Shown piece after piece: positions 24,092-33,256 of a DNA stretch of 49,763 nucleotides. The translations under genes and the position numbers were made by a program. A model generated the notes under the pieces. The model did not search any database, had not been told where the DNA came from, and was given only the letters and a program-made list of their open reading frames with translations. Where the stretch lies: the NCBI GenBank assembly GCA_012799995.1, contig JAAZKE010000042.1:1-49763 (forward strand), in the 5' to 3' direction. The stretch is from Chloroflexota bacterium (lineage in GTDB: Bacteria > Chloroflexota > Anaerolineae > Anaerolineales > Anaerolineaceae). Position 1 is the first letter of the stretch, and the number at the start of each line of letters is the position of its first letter.

Positions 24092-25630
24092 TTACTCTTT
24101 TCCCAATGGTTCAATTTTTTCGGATAAATTGAACCCATAAAAATATACAATGCGATCCTGTAATTCCAACCGATCTTCCGCAGCTCCCAGTTGGCTGACT
24201 AACAACGACTCAGTCAACCCATAGGGTTTGTATTTCCCAACAATCAGCGTCTGGGCGCCGAAAGCTGGTTGATACCAGCGCTCATCCGCAGACCAGGCGT
24301 AGGAAATGATCCCACCATTCTCAGCTGTAATCGGAGCCGCCTGCACCAGGTCATCGGCGTAATAATTCAACGCGTGGGATTCCCAATAAGTTGCATAAAC
24401 ATGGCTGATTCCACGATCCTTCAGACTGTCCGCCAACTCAACCAAACCCTTGTCAATTACAGGCGATGACCGATAGTGGAAGGAAAAATTCCCGGCTGAA
24501 AAGATCAGCAACGGCAGCAGCAACAGCCAGGAAGTCCGACCATGGGGATTCAAAGACATCGAATTGATCCGGATTCCGGTTAGCACCAGCCCGCTATAGA
24601 AGGCCGGGCTCAAATATCGATACGCCGGCTCAGCATGGGTCACTTCAGTCAAAACAAAGCTGCCGAAGACAAATATAAACGAAAGCAGCATCGTTTTAAT
24701 GGTCAAATTTTGTTTAAAAAAGCTCGGCAAAAAGGATAAAACGCACCCCATCACTAAGAAAGAAGCCGGCAGCCCTGCCCAGGCAAAGATTGACTGCGCA
24801 AGCCCTTCGCGCAGCAGTGCCAGCTTGAAACCGAACAGCTGCAACCAGGTATCGACCCCATTGATCACGTACTTCCCCACTTCGGCAGGGGAAATAAGCG
24901 ATGAGCCCGTGGACTGCAGCTGGAGAAATCCTGCCCGCTGCATTTGATTTAGTGCAACCAGGGCAGCTCCGCTGATCATAACCGTCCCGAGTCGCAGGAA
25001 CATCAGTTTTTGTTTCGGTTCGCTGAAAAAATGCAATCCGCCCGCTATAATGCAGGGAATTGCAAAATAGTACAGCACAAATCCGTCCCCGAAAACACCG
25101 GCAAACAGCAAAATTCCATAGCCAGTTGCCCAAAACGAAGCAGAGCAGGATTTGCCTTTGCTTAGTTCATACAGGCTGAGGAACAGCGCCAGAATCACCA
25201 GTATGGCAATGTTATGCATTCCGACTGTCAGCATCGGATGTCTCAACGCAACTGGAACAGCAATCATCGCTGCCACAACCAACCCGCCCGGCAGCAACTT
25301 CTCCGGCGACAATTGCCGGATCAGATACATGCTGACAATACCGATCAGTACCAGGCTGAGCGGGCCGATGAGATACAGCGTCACTTTGCGGCTGACCACA
25401 CTCCGGAGGAGTGCTGCCCAAAGGATGTCGGTTGTCAAGCCGGAGAAGAACCCGCCACTCCAGTGCCGCAACAGCAGGTTCCCTTTGAGCACATCCTCTG
25501 CCGCCCGCACAAAATACATGTTGTCAGAATTCACCGGGAAAGCAAAGGCGTAAAAATAAATCAGATAGAACAGTCCTCCAACTGCGAGAAGCAGGCTGCC
25601 CAGGGCAGCAAACAGACGATTACATTTCAT
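24092..25630 (-). CDS. Polytopic membrane protein, possible GT-C glycosyltransferase
   Basis: This protein of 512 residues has about ten predicted membrane helices and a soluble C-terminal region of about 120 residues. After the first helix comes an extracytoplasmic loop with acidic residues (NSDNMYFVRAAEDVLKG), the position where GT-C enzymes that use polyprenyl-phosphate sugars keep their catalytic Asp or Glu. The overall layout (long helical bundle, then a soluble tail with tyrosine-rich ISHVYATYWESHALNYYADD) fits that class. No signature confirms it and I do not recognise the family. The start lacks a clear ribosome site. It is transcribed away from gmd and placed two bases before the VanW gene. 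Confidence 0.6.
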   Translation of the reverse strand: MKCNRLFAALGSLLLAVGGLFYLIYFYAFAFPVNSDNMYFVRAAEDVLKGNLLLRHWSGGFFSGLTTDILWAALLRSVVSRKVTLYLIGPLSLVLIGIVSMYLIRQLSPEKLLPGGLVVAAMIAVPVALRHPMLTVGMHNIAILVILALFLSLYELSKGKSCSASFWATGYGILLFAGVFGDGFVLYYFAIPCIIAGGLHFFSEPKQKLMFLRLGTVMISGAALVALNQMQRAGFLQLQSTGSSLISPAEVGKYVINGVDTWLQLFGFKLALLREGLAQSIFAWAGLPASFLVMGCVLSFLPSFFKQNLTIKTMLLSFIFVFGSFVLTEVTHAEPAYRYLSPAFYSGLVLTGIRINSMSLNPHGRTSWLLLLPLLIFSAGNFSFHYRSSPVIDKGLVELADSLKDRGISHVYATYWESHALNYYADDLVQAAPITAENGGIISYAWSADERWYQPAFGAQTLIVGKYKPYGLTESLLVSQLGAAEDRLELQDRIVYFYGFNLSEKIEPLGKE

Positions 25631-25753
25631 ATTGGATCAAGTATAGTATGATCTGCTCTGAATCGCGGTTGCCCTTATTACGATTCAACCGGCCTGAGAA
25701 GCGGCAGCAGAAGGGGGCTGTGATAAAATTCTGATCACGGAGAAAGGAAATTC

Positions 25754-26824
25754 ATGGAAAAAGCACTGATTACTGGAATCACCGGGCAGGACGGATCATA
25801 TCTTGCGGAACTGTTGTTAGAGAAAGGGTATGAAGTGCATGGCATCATTCGTCGCGCCAGCACCTTCAACACCCGGCGGATCGATCACCTCTATAACCTC
25901 TCACAGGATCCCGATAATCCGCTGCCGTTATTTCTCCACTACGGCGATATGACCACATCCGAATCGCTGTTGGACATCCTCTACAACGTAGCTCCTGATG
26001 AAATCTACAATCTCGCAGCCCAGAGCCAGGTGCGTGTCAGTTTTGATATCCCGGAATACACCGGCGATTCGACCGGGCTGGGGACGATCCGACTGTTGGA
26101 AGCGATGCGCAAGACCAACAGCAAAGCACGTTTTTATCAGGCTTCGACCAGTGAATTATTCGGCAGCGCCAAGCCGCCGCAAAATGAAAATACCCCATTT
26201 ATGCCACAAAGCCCTTACGCAGCGGCAAAACTATACGCATATTGGATCACGCGCAACTATCGTGACGGTTATAAGATGTTTGCCAGCAACGGCATCCTTT
26301 TCAATCACGAATCGCCGCGCCGTGGCGAAACCTTCGTCACGCGCAAGATCACGCGTGCCGTTGCCATGATCATCGCCGGGTTGCAGCGCTCACTTTATTT
26401 GGGGAATCTGGACGCCAAACGCGATTGGGGCTACGCGCCTGAATTCGTGGAAGCGATGTGGAAGATTCTCCATCATGACAACCCGGATGATTTCGTGCTG
26501 GGTACCGGTGAAGCGCATACAGTACGGGAATTCCTCGATGAAGCTTTTGGCTATGTCAATCTGGACTGGCACGATTACGTCCGCATAGATAGCCGCTACT
26601 ACCGACCCAATGAAGTTGACTTTCTGTTAGCTGACCCCAGCAAAGCGAAGAAAGAGTTGGGTTGGGAACCACAGGTAAAGTTCCACGAGTTGGTTCGCAT
26701 CATGGTCGATGCTGACCTGGAAGCGCTGGGGTTGGAATGCCCCGGCGAAGGACGCAACATCCTGCGAAAGAGATTCAGCTCCTGGCACCGTTGGGAGGAC
26801 CAGGTCATCAGCATGGAAAGATAG
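25754..26824 (+). CDS. gmd: GDP-mannose 4,6-dehydratase
   Basis: This enzyme converts GDP-mannose to GDP-4-keto-6-deoxymannose, the precursor of GDP-fucose, GDP-rhamnose or GDP-perosamine. This extended SDR has [20 protein letters not shown] at the N-terminus, [29 protein letters not shown], the catalytic STSELFG threonine/serine and glutamate, and Y-x3-K in [27 protein letters not shown] and the [21 protein letters not shown] tail are diagnostic. It is full length at 356 residues. GGAGAAAGGA precedes the ATG, and a weak extended -10 (TGTGATAAAAT) lies near 25720. No reductase or epimerase (fcl, rmd) is adjacent, so the final sugar is unknown. polA follows after 12 bases. Confidence 0.95.
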   Translation: MEKALITGITGQDGSYLAELLLEKGYEVHGIIRRASTFNTRRIDHLYNLSQDPDNPLPLFLHYGDMTTSESLLDILYNVAPDEIYNLAAQSQVRVSFDIPEYTGDSTGLGTIRLLEAMRKTNSKARFYQASTSELFGSAKPPQNENTPFMPQSPYAAAKLYAYWITRNYRDGYKMFASNGILFNHESPRRGETFVTRKITRAVAMIIAGLQRSLYLGNLDAKRDWGYAPEFVEAMWKILHHDNPDDFVLGTGEAHTVREFLDEAFGYVNLDWHDYVRIDSRYYRPNEVDFLLADPSKAKKELGWEPQVKFHELVRIMVDADLEALGLECPGEGRNILRKRFSSWHRWEDQVISMER

Positions 26825-26836
26825 GAAATCGAACTC

Positions 26837-29629
26837 ATGACGGAACGACTTTTCCTGCTCGATGGCCACGCGCTTGTATATCGCTCGTATTTTGCGCTGA
26901 CATCCGGCGTCAATGCCGCGCGCTGGCAGACTTCCAAAGGGGAACCGACCGCCGGGCTTTACGGATTTGCATCCATCTTGATCCGCATCCTGAAAAAAGA
27001 CAAACCCGATCATATCGCGATCGCATTTGATACCGGCCGCACTTTTCGCAACGACCTGTTCGAAGACTACAAAGCCACCCGCGCCAAAATGCCGGATGAC
27101 CTGCGCCCGCAGGTAGAGCGCATGCGCGAACTGACTGATCGTTTTGGCTTCCCACGACTGGAGATGGAAGGCTATGAAGCGGACGACGTGCTCGGATCGG
27201 TTTCAAAGCTTGCCGCTGATCAGGGATATGATGTCACCATCATCACCGGTGACCGGGACCTGTTCCAATTGGTCCAGCCAGGCATCAAAATCAGTTTGTC
27301 CGGTGGAAAACTGGCTGATTCCAAACTCTTTGACGTCGCAGCGGTGAAAGAGGCTTTGGGGGTCTTGCCCGACCAGGTGATTGACTATAAAGCGCTCGTC
27401 GGCGATCCGTCAGACAACTACGGTGGTGTCGCCGGTGTCGGACCGAAGACTGCTGTCACTTTGCTCGATTCCTATCAGACACTTGATGGCATTTACGATC
27501 ACCTTGAAGACATCAAAGGCACGTTGCGTGAGAAACTGGAAAAAGACCGCGCCAATGCCTATCTCAGCCGCGATTTGGCAACCATCCGCACTGATTTGCA
27601 GCTGCCTGATTTCAACGTAGAAAAGTGCGCCACCAACAAGATCAACTTTGCAGAAGTTGAAGCATTTTTCAACGAAATGGAGTTCAAGAGTCTGATTCCT
27701 GAAATCCGTCAGCTTCGGGCAGTTATTTCCCCGCAGTCAACCGGTCAGATTTCGCTCTTTCAAACAGAAACAACGGATGATCCTGCCAACATGGATGGCG
27801 AATCAGCACCGACCGAAACGATCATCATCGACAATGAAGATGCGCTAAACAGGATGCTCGCCAGCCTTTCCTCGGCGGAGATGCTTGCACTTGACACCGA
27901 AACGACCAGCACCGACCCAATGAACTGTCATCTGGTAGGAGTGTCTCTTTCCAGTGATACCGGCAAAGGCTATTATCTGCCGGTTGGCCATCTGACCGGA
28001 GAGAAGCAACTGCCATTGGAAACAGTCCAAAAAGCGTTGAAACCGCTGTTTGCCAACACGAAAAGCGTTAAGGCCGGGCATAACATCAAATACGATATGA
28101 TCGTGCTCGCCAATAATGGGATGCCGGTAACCGGCAAACTGTATGACACCATGATCGCAGCCTGGGTAGCTGACCCTGCCTCTACCCGACTTGGTTTGAA
28201 AGCGATGGCCAATGACCGTCTCGGGGTCAGCATGCAGACGATTGACACGCTAATCGGCAAAGGGAAGAACCAGCTGACGATGGCACAGGTGACTGTGAAA
28301 GACGCTGCCCCGTATGCCGCTGCTGATGCTGATATGACTCTGCGCCTGGTTCCGGTCACCCAACAGGTGCTCCAAAACGAAGGCACCACCAAAATACTGG
28401 ATGAGCTGGAGTTGCCGTTGATCCCGATTCTGGCGGAAATGGAAATGAACGGCATCCGTGTTGATCGTGATTTTCTGGCGGAGATGTCCAAAACGTTGCA
28501 AGAACGGCTCAGCGAGACTGAAAATGCTGTATACGAGCATATTGGATATACCTTTAATTTGAACTCGCCCCAACAGCTTTCGAAAGCACTTTTCGAGGAT
28601 TTGGGGCTGGATGTTCCCGGTGTGAAACGCAAGACCGCGTCTGGTCATTATTCCACCGCAGCCGATGTGCTGGAAGAAATGCAGGACGCTCACCCGGTGA
28701 TCGACCTGGTTCTGGAATACCGCGAACTCTCGAAACTGAAGAGTACCTATGTGGATGCGTTGCCTCTGTCAATCAACCCCAAAACCGGCAAAGTTCATAC
28801 TTCGTTCAATCAAACCGGTGCCGTGACAGGTCGGTTGGCTTCGAACAACCCGAACTTACAGAATATCCCGATTCGTACCGAGCTGGGACAGAAAGTGCGC
28901 AACGCCTTTGTTGCTGATCCCGACAATGTGCTGCTTTCGGTGGATTACAGTCAGATTGAGTTGCGCATCGTTGCTGATATGGCACAGGACGAAGGGATGC
29001 TCAAAGCGTTCCGCGCCGGACAGGACATTCACAGCGCTACTGCTGCTGCAATTTACGGTATCCCGATCGAAAACGTAACCAAAGAGATGCGTCGACATGC
29101 CAAAGCGATCAATTTTGGCCTGATTTATGGCATGAGTCCGTTTGGTCTCAGCCGTTCTGCCAATCTCTCGCGGAAGGATGCTGAAGCGTTTGTCGCTGCC
29201 TACTTCAGGCAATTCCCCGGCATCAAGAAATTCCTCGATGGCATTAAACTTCAGGCTGCGGAACAGGGGTACGTTTCCACCATGATGGGGCGCAAACGCT
29301 ACTTCCCAACCCTCGGCAGCCAACGGAATTACAACCTGCGTGCCCGCGAAGAACGCGAAGCGATCAATGCCCCTGTACAGGGGACTGCTGCCGACATCAT
29401 GAAGAAAGCCATGATTGACGTGTATGCGATGCTGAAGAAAACCATGCCAGAAGTGAAGATGTTATTGCAGGTACACGATGAGCTCCTGCTTGAATGTCCG
29501 TTGGAGCAGCTGGAAAAGGCACGCGTATCGGTTCAAAAAGTGATGGAAAACGCCGTCAAACTTTCAATTCCATTGTTAACAGAAGCCAAATCGGGCGAAA
29601 ACTGGGGCGAGATGACCCCATTCGCCTGA
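26837..29629 (+). CDS. polA: DNA polymerase I with 5' nuclease and intact proofreading domain
   Basis: This 930-residue protein has all three PolI domains. The 5' nuclease (about 1-290) has LFLLDGHALVYRSYFAL, ITGDRDLFQLV and GVAGVGPKTA. The 3'-5' exonuclease (about 335-515) keeps its acidic residues: D353 and E355 in LDTETT, Asp in GHNIKYD, and Y-x3-D in YAAADADM, so proofreading should be active. The polymerase has motif A DYSQIELR (Asp703), motif B RRHAKAINFGLIYG and motif C VHDE (Asp881). It acts in gap filling and Okazaki-fragment maturation. The ATG lies 12 bases after gmd with only a weak ribosome site (AGGAAATCG). Confidence 0.96.
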   Translation: MTERLFLLDGHALVYRSYFALTSGVNAARWQTSKGEPTAGLYGFASILIRILKKDKPDHIAIAFDTGRTFRNDLFEDYKATRAKMPDDLRPQVERMRELTDRFGFPRLEMEGYEADDVLGSVSKLAADQGYDVTIITGDRDLFQLVQPGIKISLSGGKLADSKLFDVAAVKEALGVLPDQVIDYKALVGDPSDNYGGVAGVGPKTAVTLLDSYQTLDGIYDHLEDIKGTLREKLEKDRANAYLSRDLATIRTDLQLPDFNVEKCATNKINFAEVEAFFNEMEFKSLIPEIRQLRAVISPQSTGQISLFQTETTDDPANMDGESAPTETIIIDNEDALNRMLASLSSAEMLALDTETTSTDPMNCHLVGVSLSSDTGKGYYLPVGHLTGEKQLPLETVQKALKPLFANTKSVKAGHNIKYDMIVLANNGMPVTGKLYDTMIAAWVADPASTRLGLKAMANDRLGVSMQTIDTLIGKGKNQLTMAQVTVKDAAPYAAADADMTLRLVPVTQQVLQNEGTTKILDELELPLIPILAEMEMNGIRVDRDFLAEMSKTLQERLSETENAVYEHIGYTFNLNSPQQLSKALFEDLGLDVPGVKRKTASGHYSTAADVLEEMQDAHPVIDLVLEYRELSKLKSTYVDALPLSINPKTGKVHTSFNQTGAVTGRLASNNPNLQNIPIRTELGQKVRNAFVADPDNVLLSVDYSQIELRIVADMAQDEGMLKAFRAGQDIHSATAAAIYGIPIENVTKEMRRHAKAINFGLIYGMSPFGLSRSANLSRKDAEAFVAAYFRQFPGIKKFLDGIKLQAAEQGYVSTMMGRKRYFPTLGSQRNYNLRAREEREAINAPVQGTAADIMKKAMIDVYAMLKKTMPEVKMLLQVHDELLLECPLEQLEKARVSVQKVMENAVKLSIPLLTEAKSGENWGEMTPFA

Positions 29630-29663
29630 ACGACAATACCAAATCTGCTGAAAGCAAACCGCC

Positions 29664-30302
29664 ATGGTAATTGAAGAAGCCAAACTGATAGAAAGGGCGA
29701 TTAAAGGAAATCTGGATGCTTTTAACCGGCTGGTATTGATGTACCAATCGATCGTTTTCAATACCGCACTCAGGATTCTGTATGACGTGGATCTGGCGGA
29801 TGATCTGACGCAAACCGCCTTTATCTCCGCCTGGCAGCATATTGGCTCGTTCAAAGGAGACTCATTCAAGCCCTGGATCGTCCGTATTACGATTAACGCC
29901 TGCTATGATGAGCTGCGCCGCCAGCGCCGCCATCCCAATGTGCCGCTTGAACCCGTTTCAATTGAAAAAGACGAGGAATATGAGGACGCTCCGTGGATGA
30001 TAGACCAGTCCCCGCAGCCGTCTGAGGTATATCAGGCCGGGGAACGCATCGCTCAACTGGAAGCCTGTCTGAAAAAGCTGCCCGAGGATTACCGCTCGGT
30101 ATTGGTGATGATTGACGTACAGGAAATGAACTATCAGGAAGTTTCGGATGTGCTGGATAAACCGCTCGGCACGATCAAAAGCCGACTGTTTCGCGCCCGG
30201 ATAAAACTGCGCGATTGTCTGCGGAATCACAGCGAACTTTTTGGGTTTGGCAATCGTTATAATGACAGGGGACCCGTGCAGGACGACGAAGAAGATGAAT
30301 AA
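29664..30302 (+). CDS. ECF-type RNA polymerase sigma factor
   Basis: This 212-residue sigma-70-family factor of the extracytoplasmic-function kind has sigma region 2 at about residues 12-80 (LVLMYQSIVFNTALRILYD, DDLTQTAFISAWQHI). An acidic linker follows (EKDEEYEDAP). Region 4 is at about 130-190 (LPEDYRSVLVMIDVQEMNYQEVSDVLDKPLGTIKSRLFRAR), with the helix-turn-helix. There is no region 3. The stop codon overlaps the start of a membrane-bound anti-sigma gene, the usual arrangement for a stress-responsive pair. The nearest upstream gene is polA, 34 bases away, with no clear promoter or strong ribosome site between, so read-through expression is likely in part. Confidence 0.9.
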   Translation: MVIEEAKLIERAIKGNLDAFNRLVLMYQSIVFNTALRILYDVDLADDLTQTAFISAWQHIGSFKGDSFKPWIVRITINACYDELRRQRRHPNVPLEPVSIEKDEEYEDAPWMIDQSPQPSEVYQAGERIAQLEACLKKLPEDYRSVLVMIDVQEMNYQEVSDVLDKPLGTIKSRLFRARIKLRDCLRNHSELFGFGNRYNDRGPVQDDEEDE

Positions 30303-31080
30303 GAAAGACCTTTCCTATATAAATGGCTATCTGGATAACGCGCTGACTGAGAAGGAGATGCTGGAATTTGCCGATAGAATGGCAGCTGATCCCGAAATTC
30401 GGGCTGAATTATCTGATATCGCGCTTGTCAAACGTGTAATTAAGGAACTACCGGTTCAAAAGCCACCGCGAAATTACATCCTCACCCGGGCTATGGCAGC
30501 GGAGAGCCGCAAACCGGGGATTCTGGAGCGCTTCTTCCCCATGTTCAGAACCGCCGGCGTTATGGCAAGCCTGGCATTGATCTTTACATTCATATTCCCA
30601 TTCTTCGCAGCAACCAGTCAGATTTCACCGCGGAGTGCTGCTCCGGTCGCCGTTCAAAAATCGATAACTGAGAGCGATCTGGAAGATGCCGCGCCAATGG
30701 CTGCAGCAGACCTGAAGCCTGAAACGTCCCCTTCTCTGAATGAAATTGGTTTGGGCGGCGACACTGATTCGCTCACCAAAGCTTCCAAAGGCTTCCGTGG
30801 TGGCAGCCCGAAAATGGAATATCTGGTCACTGCTGAACGCATGATCCCTGATGATCCGTATGAAATGGCGCCTGACTATCAGCTGGATTCAGCGACGACA
30901 GATGAAATGCTTCCCGGCAGCAACGCAGAACTGGAAGTTCAGCAGCTGATCCGGGCAGATCAGCCTTCCCGCGCCGGTCTTTCCGGTCTTGAGATAACAA
31001 GAATTATCGCATTAGCCGTAGTAGCAATTTGTATTCTCTGGATTTTGCTCACGTTCGTCCAACGAAAATGGGCGCTCTGA
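30295..31080 (+). CDS. Putative anti-sigma factor with two membrane helices
   Basis: I use ATG 30295, which overlaps the sigma-factor stop by 8 bases; this leaves 261 residues. The N-terminal 60 residues (SYINGYLDNALTEKEMLEFADRMAADPE) look like the small helical anti-sigma domain but lack the His-Cys-Cys zinc motif of ZAS proteins. One membrane helix lies at about 86-106. It is followed by a disordered Ala/Pro/Ser-rich extracytoplasmic region and a second helix at about 236-256 ending in a basic tail (QRKWAL). Identification as anti-sigma rests on position and layout. An alternative start further upstream (TTG 30241) would run deep into the sigma gene. Confidence 0.75.
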   Translation: MNKKDLSYINGYLDNALTEKEMLEFADRMAADPEIRAELSDIALVKRVIKELPVQKPPRNYILTRAMAAESRKPGILERFFPMFRTAGVMASLALIFTFIFPFFAATSQISPRSAAPVAVQKSITESDLEDAAPMAAADLKPETSPSLNEIGLGGDTDSLTKASKGFRGGSPKMEYLVTAERMIPDDPYEMAPDYQLDSATTDEMLPGSNAELEVQQLIRADQPSRAGLSGLEITRIIALAVVAICILWILLTFVQRKWAL

Positions 31081-31110
31081 TACCCCAGGGGTTCTGACGA
31101 TTTATATAAA

Positions 31111-31143
31111 AAAACTGCCAGTCATGCGACTGGCAGTTTTTTG
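31111..31143. terminator. Bidirectional terminator between anti-sigma and RNase Z-like genes
   Basis: AAAACTGCCAGTC (31111-31123) pairs perfectly with GACTGGCAGTTTT (31128-31140) around a 4-base loop, with A and T runs on either side. It serves both convergent genes. Confidence 0.92.
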
Positions 31144-31144
31144 T

Positions 31145-31894
31145 TCAAAGAATCACTTCCATTCCGTCCAGTCCCATAACCATGCTTGGACAGATCTCTC
31201 TGCCGGTTGCAACTGCTGTGCTGCGGCGATGGATCGTCGAATAAGCGTTGCCGCCAAAATGGATCAGCAATGTCTGTTTAGCGCCGGCTTCTTTTGCCAA
31301 CGTCGCCGCCTGTACCGGGTTCATGTGTCCAAATAACTTGCCGGTCTTTTCCGGCAGGAAACCGGATTCAGTGATCAATAAATCCGCCCCACGTGCTAGT
31401 TTGACCGCATTCTCACAATAGCTGGTATCGAGCACAAAAGCGATCACCTTTTCATCAATCGTCAGGCGATATCCCGTATCCGGCACGACATGCTCAAGGG
31501 GTAAGGCTTCTACTTCAAAGGGGAACTGATGCTGTGCCAGGTCTTCTGCTGATATGATCTCTACCTCGTAAGGATGTGCGGTGTAGTCGGTAGTATACGG
31601 TGGCTTGAGCAGGGCTTTCAGGGCTTCTGTGCTTTCCAGCGGTGCGATAATGCGCAGCGGTTGTTTGAATTCAAAATAATCCAGCACATGCAGCCCAATG
31701 ACATGATCCAAATGCAGGTGGGTGATGAACAGATAAACCGGTTTATCAAAGTCGACGATCTCTTTGATTTTATAAATACCATATCCGCTGTCCAGAATGA
31801 CAACGAAATTATCGGTTTGAACCAGCGTGCAAGTGGTGCTGCCGATTGGGGTATCGAACCAGCCATTTGTTCCGAGCAGTGTAACTTTGATCAT
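31145..31894 (-). CDS. MBL-fold hydrolase, RNase Z-like
   Basis: This 249-residue metallo-beta-lactamase-fold protein has a complete metal motif THLHLDH (about residues 59-65), and further ligand regions at LPLEHVVPDTGYRL, VLDTSYCEN and the LIHFGG segment. The opening LLGTNGWFDTPIGSTTC and GHMNPVQAA match the RNase Z/ElaC-like branch, in which enzymes trim tRNA 3' ends or hydrolyse phosphodiesters. It is shorter than classical RNase Z and lacks an obvious exosite arm, so its substrate is open. The ATG follows GGAGAAAAC. The gene stands alone, with its stop just before the shared terminator. Confidence 0.85.
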   Translation of the reverse strand: MIKVTLLGTNGWFDTPIGSTTCTLVQTDNFVVILDSGYGIYKIKEIVDFDKPVYLFITHLHLDHVIGLHVLDYFEFKQPLRIIAPLESTEALKALLKPPYTTDYTAHPYEVEIISAEDLAQHQFPFEVEALPLEHVVPDTGYRLTIDEKVIAFVLDTSYCENAVKLARGADLLITESGFLPEKTGKLFGHMNPVQAATLAKEAGAKQTLLIHFGGNAYSTIHRRSTAVATGREICPSMVMGLDGMEVIL

Positions 31895-32016
31895 AAGTTT
31901 TCTCCGTTTTCAGAGTAAAAATGCATCATTCAGCGCAATTCTTGAACAGAGAGCACTGAACGAATGTGCATCAGTTACTACGGATTATAATGAGAAAGGC
32001 AACGAAAGGACGAATA

Positions 32017-32862
32017 ATGGAAGAATTTCCCGAAATAAAAAAAGTGCGCTTGATCGCAGAGCAGGCAGGGCTGATCCTGCTTTCAACACTCAACCAGGCC
32101 CACGAAGTTCGAACCAAGGGATTTCAGGACGTAGTTACTGAAGCGGATCATCGCTCAGAAGCTTTCATCCTTTCACAGTTACAATCGTACTATCCAACCC
32201 ACGCAATCCTGACTGAGGAGAGCGGTTTTCATCATCACAGCGACCCCGAGGCTACCATCCAGAACAGCCTTGGCTCCGAAGATATCTGGTTTATCGACCC
32301 GCTGGATGGGACAATGAATTTCGCCCATAACGTGCCCTTTTTCTGCACTTCGATCGGCTATGCGCATAAAGGAGAACTGGTTTTGGGGGTTATCCATGAC
32401 CCGGTTCGCCGGGAAACTTTCTACGCAGTCAAAGGGAAAGGGGCTTTTTGCAACGACACTCCTATCCAGGTCAGCTCACCCGTTGATATCCGTGAAGCGC
32501 TGTTGGCAACCGGATTTAACCCCAGAATTCTTGAGCATGGACGTGACAACATCCCGGTCTTCGCCAAATTCATGGAACTGACCGCCGGTGTGCGCCGCAT
32601 GGGTTCGGCAGCGCTTGAAATGGCATACGTTGCCAGCGGCAGACTGGACGGGATGTGGGAGCTGGCGCTCCATGCCTGGGATGTAGCCGCCGGCATTGTG
32701 ATTGCCCGTGAAGCGGGTGCACTGGTCACTGACTTGAAAGGGAATGAAGCTTGTTTTAAGCCACCGTTTGAGTTCTTGATGGCTGTTCCGGAAATGCATG
32801 CGAAATTCCTGGAGATTTATCAATCCGTGCCGCAACCCTGGGATATGCACGATGAAAATTGA
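32017..32862 (+). CDS. Inositol monophosphatase family protein
   Basis: This 281-residue Mg2+-dependent sugar-phosphate phosphatase has DVVTEADHRSE, the metal Glu in LTEESGFH, the signature IDPLDGTMNFAHNVPFFC, and the C-terminal LHAWDVAAGIVIAREAGALVTD motif. Family members hydrolyse inositol-1-phosphate, fructose-1,6-bisphosphate or 3'-phosphoadenosine phosphates; the substrate here is not set by sequence. The ATG at 32017 follows GAAAGGACG, and a consensus TATAAT at 31986-31991 is a likely -10 without a clear -35. The frame is open upstream to 31966, but those residues would precede the ribosome site. The 3' end overlaps the GtrA gene by 11 bases. Confidence 0.92.
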   Translation: MEEFPEIKKVRLIAEQAGLILLSTLNQAHEVRTKGFQDVVTEADHRSEAFILSQLQSYYPTHAILTEESGFHHHSDPEATIQNSLGSEDIWFIDPLDGTMNFAHNVPFFCTSIGYAHKGELVLGVIHDPVRRETFYAVKGKGAFCNDTPIQVSSPVDIREALLATGFNPRILEHGRDNIPVFAKFMELTAGVRRMGSAALEMAYVASGRLDGMWELALHAWDVAAGIVIAREAGALVTDLKGNEACFKPPFEFLMAVPEMHAKFLEIYQSVPQPWDMHDEN

Positions 32863-33241
32863 TAAAGTTTTCCTGCGCACTCTGATTCTGTATGGCATCA
32901 TCGGCGGCATCAGCGCCGGGTTGGACGCGCTCAGTTTCCTGGTGCTCTACAAAAGCTTGGGCATCAATGAATTCGTCAGTAATATCATCAGCGTACATCT
33001 GGGAATTTTTCTCAGTTTCTTTCTCAACAGTCGATATAACTTCCGTAAAACTGACCAGATCAAACGGCGTTTTCTGTCTTTCTACATTACCGGCCTGTTC
33101 GGCCTTGGACTTTCCTCCTTTTTGCTTTATATCGGTAACCTGTTGGGAATGGATGTGATGCTCACCAAAATTATTTCCATCGTCATCGTCGCACTCGTCC
33201 AGTTTCTCATCAACCGGGTTTTCGCCTTCGGCGACCGCTGA
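32852..33241 (+). CDS. GtrA-like membrane protein
   Basis: This 129-residue protein with four predicted membrane helices (about 10-32, 38-57, 72-92 and 98-120) fits the GtrA/DPMS2 family. These proteins help flip or handle polyprenyl-phosphate sugars alongside GtrB-type transferases. The motifs LYGIIGGISAGLDALSF and FFLNSRYNFR, and the terminal FLINRVFAFGD are typical. It starts at ATG 32852 inside the phosphatase gene, 11 bases before its stop. GT2 partners are elsewhere in the window (10100-11068 and 37563-38306). Confidence 0.9.
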   Translation: MKIDKVFLRTLILYGIIGGISAGLDALSFLVLYKSLGINEFVSNIISVHLGIFLSFFLNSRYNFRKTDQIKRRFLSFYITGLFGLGLSSFLLYIGNLLGMDVMLTKIISIVIVALVQFLINRVFAFGDR

Positions 33242-33256
33242 TCCTTTTATCCTCTC

